This document shows, one piece after another, positions 5,852 through 7,242 of a stretch of DNA of 7,242 bases (position 1 is the stretch's first letter; the number at the start of each line of letters is the position of its first letter). Below the pieces are notes generated by a model. That model made no database searches, was not told where the DNA came from, and saw only the letters and a program-made list of their open reading frames with translations. Source of the stretch: Paenibacillaceae bacterium (lineage in GTDB: Bacteria; Bacillota; Bacilli; Paenibacillales; YIM-B00363); the NCBI GenBank assembly GCA_018969805.1, contig JAGWXQ010000072.1:1-7242 (forward strand). The letters run 5' to 3'. The position numbers were made by a program, and so were the translations under genes.

Positions 5852-7048
5852 CTAGCGCAACAATTGCAATACCCCCTGGGGCGTTTGGTTCGCTTGGGCA
5901 AGCATCGCCTGTGCTGCTTGGGCGAGGATGTTGTTTTTTGTCTGAGACATGAGCTCTTTTGCCATATCGACATCGCGAATGCGCGACTCCGACGACGTCA
6001 AATTTTCCGCTGACGCTTGCAAGTTGTTGATCGTATGTTCGAGTCGGTTTTGTGCTGCACCAAAAACGCCTCGTTGTGTCGATACGTCAACGATCGCCGC
6101 ATCGATTTCTGTGATCAACGTCTGTGCTTTTGCGAGTGTGTCGATCACCAAGTTTGCCCCAACTGAATTAACAAGCGTATTGATGTTGCTCGCATTTCCG
6201 AGCTGATCGGTATTCATATCGCCAAACGAAACGAGCATATTTTGTCCTGCATTGGCACCAATTGCAAACTGCGCCGAACTGCTTCCCGATGCTGTATTCA
6301 CTGATTGCAAATTGGTTGCAATTTTATCTGCGATATCCGCACCCGTATCGTTGGGATCCCCACCTCCTGTGATGGTGAGCGACACACCAAGCGTATTAAA
6401 GTTGAGGGTTTGCTCTCCTGCGGTGTTCATTCCTGCCACAGTCAGTGTCTGCGATACCGTTACACCGTTGACTGAAGCAGACAAGGTCAGATTATTTCCC
6501 ACATCCGAAAACGTATACATCGTGTTGGCCGCCGCATTCGATACGTCAATTTTACTGACGGTAATCGGACCCGTAGTGCCCAAAGCGTCCCCGACCTGCG
6601 CTCCATTTGTCCCATGCAGCGACGTGACAATGGAGCCATTAAGCAGTGTTTTTCCGTTAAATTGTGTCGAGTTGGCGATGCGGTCAATTTCCGAAGCGAG
6701 TGCTTTTAGCTCTTCGCCGATTGCCTTGCGGTCTTCTGTCTGCAGCGTATCGTTCGACCCTTGCACGGCGAGTTCCCGCATCCTCTGCAAAATGCTGTGC
6801 GTTTCATTGAGCGCACCTTCTGCCGTCTGGATCATAGAGATCGCATCTTGCGCATTGCGCGCCCCCTGGTCAAGTCCACGAATTTGTCCTCTCATTTTTT
6901 CAGAAATTGCGAGCCCCGCCGCATCGTCACCCGCGCGGTTGATGCGCAATCCCGAGGATAGTTTTTCGATGGACCGCGACAAATTGTCGTTGTTGCTCGA
7001 TAATTGGCGGTACGTATTGAGTGCTGTAATATTGTGGTTGATGCGCAT
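5852..7048 (-). CDS. Flagellin 2 (Hag/FliC type), paralog of flagellin 1
   Basis: Second filament protein, 398 aa, in tandem with flagellin 1 and 300 bases upstream of it. The first 95 residues and the last 85 or so are nearly the same as in flagellin 1; for example, only Lys/Arg at position 25 differs in the first 60. The central region (about 140-260) aligns throughout but differs in many residues, such as LHGTNGAQVG for LDGTSSTKVG and TGGGDPNDTGADIADK for TGSTTDTATEIADK. The IGANAGQ motif precedes the C-terminal helices, and it ends QLLR. There is no Cys or Trp. The start is the ATG at 7048, with AAGGAGGG (7063-7056) 7 bases upstream; the in-frame ATG at 7075 lies before the ribosome site and is rejected. 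Codons differ widely from flagellin 1 even where the residues are the same, so the duplication is not recent. It has its own terminator and a leader with CsrA-like sites. Whether both proteins enter the same filament is unknown. Confidence 0.97.
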   Translation of the reverse strand: MRINHNITALNTYRQLSSNNDNLSRSIEKLSSGLRINRAGDDAAGLAISEKMRGQIRGLDQGARNAQDAISMIQTAEGALNETHSILQRMRELAVQGSNDTLQTEDRKAIGEELKALASEIDRIANSTQFNGKTLLNGSIVTSLHGTNGAQVGDALGTTGPITVSKIDVSNAAANTMYTFSDVGNNLTLSASVNGVTVSQTLTVAGMNTAGEQTLNFNTLGVSLTITGGGDPNDTGADIADKIATNLQSVNTASGSSSAQFAIGANAGQNMLVSFGDMNTDQLGNASNINTLVNSVGANLVIDTLAKAQTLITEIDAAIVDVSTQRGVFGAAQNRLEHTINNLQASAENLTSSESRIRDVDMAKELMSQTKNNILAQAAQAMLAQANQTPQGVLQLLR

Positions 7049-7055
7049 TGCGTTT

Positions 7056-7095
7056 CCCTCCTTGGTTTGGTGCAAGCACCACGTCCATGTGGCAC
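7056..7095 (-). promoter_or_regulatory. CsrA-type hairpin and Shine-Dalgarno site in the flagellin 2 leader
   Basis: Site 1, ACATGGACGT (7090-7081, minus strand), is a perfect ACAnGGAnGT. Its GGA lies in the six-base loop ATGGAC closed by CCAC/GTGG (7092-7089/7082-7079), and the stem can extend to 7095/7076 through G-U and G-C pairs. Site 2, CCAAGGAGGG (7065-7056), keeps the CAnGGAnG core and is the Shine-Dalgarno sequence itself. The GGA cores are 25 bases apart. A competing hairpin GGTG/CACC (7079-7068) would use the 3' arm of the first stem. Confidence 0.65.
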
Positions 7096-7104
7096 CTCAT
7101 ACGA

Positions 7105-7159
7105 ATCCCCCATTGAAAACATATATCCAGGGGGATCCCTTTTGCTGGATCGCAAAAGG
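7105..7159 (-). repeat. Two consecutive inverted repeats upstream of flagellin 2
   Basis: On the minus strand CCTTTTGC (7159-7152) pairs perfectly with GCAAAAGG (7145-7138) around a 6-base loop. Directly after it, ATCCCCC (7136-7130) pairs with GGGGGAT (7111-7105) around an 18-base loop. Neither is followed by a T tract, so they are not ordinary terminators. They may be leader structures of the flagellin 2 transcript or protein-binding sites. In the remaining 7160-7242 I see no convincing SigA or SigD promoter and no gene. Confidence 0.5.
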
Positions 7160-7242
7160 CGTCTTTGTCCGAACACATCGATGAATGGAACTGCGATTGC
7201 ATACGGTACAATTTATTGCTTGTGCGTAAACAACTGCTGTGC

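Noticed and set aside
6252..7184. Long open frame of 310 codons on the plus strand opposite flagellin 2
   Set aside because: It is the shadow of a strongly recognised flagellin. It is rich in Ser/Ala/Pro/Val with no family signature, and a similar shadow exists opposite flagellin 1 at 4701-5246.

Overview
The window reads as ordinary chromosome of a motile Gram-positive bacterium (Bacillota, Bacilli; an Alicyclobacillaceae-like spore-former is my guess, not shown by the sequence). Three things suggest this. The HtpG and flagellin sequences resemble those of Bacillales. Menaquinone is made by the futalosine route (mqnB, mqnD). Shine-Dalgarno sites are strong AAGGAGG types. Base composition is moderate to slightly GC-rich, and I see no insertion sequence, prophage, CRISPR array or tRNA.

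Left part, plus strand. A DMT/EamA-family membrane transporter (cut by the left edge) ends at 781. After a 108-base gap with a candidate promoter comes a two-gene unit, mqnB (futalosine hydrolase) and mqnD (1,4-dihydroxy-6-naphthoate synthase). Their reading frames overlap by 13 bases and mqnD has a strong ribosome site inside the end of mqnB. A long inverted repeat followed by a T-rich stretch lies inside the last codons of mqnD and is probably the terminator of this unit.

Right part, minus strand. Reading in the direction of transcription (right to left) come flagellin 2 (398 aa), flagellin 1 (402 aa) and the chaperone gene htpG, which converges on mqnD with only 9 bases between stop codons. 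Each flagellin has its own intrinsic terminator and its own leader, so they are probably separate transcripts. htpG has a good sigma-A promoter squeezed against the flagellin 1 terminator.

The most interesting signal is in the two flagellin leaders. Each has a perfect ACAnGGAnGT motif (the CsrA/RsmA RNA-binding consensus) with its GGA in a six-base loop between CAC and GTG. A second GGA site overlaps the Shine-Dalgarno sequence 23-25 bases downstream. This is the layout known from Bacillus subtilis hag, where CsrA blocks translation and FliW relieves it, and it is repeated here in front of two diverged flagellin paralogs. The flagellin 1 leader also has long-range complementary segments and an anti-Shine-Dalgarno segment. 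No csrA or fliW gene is in the window.
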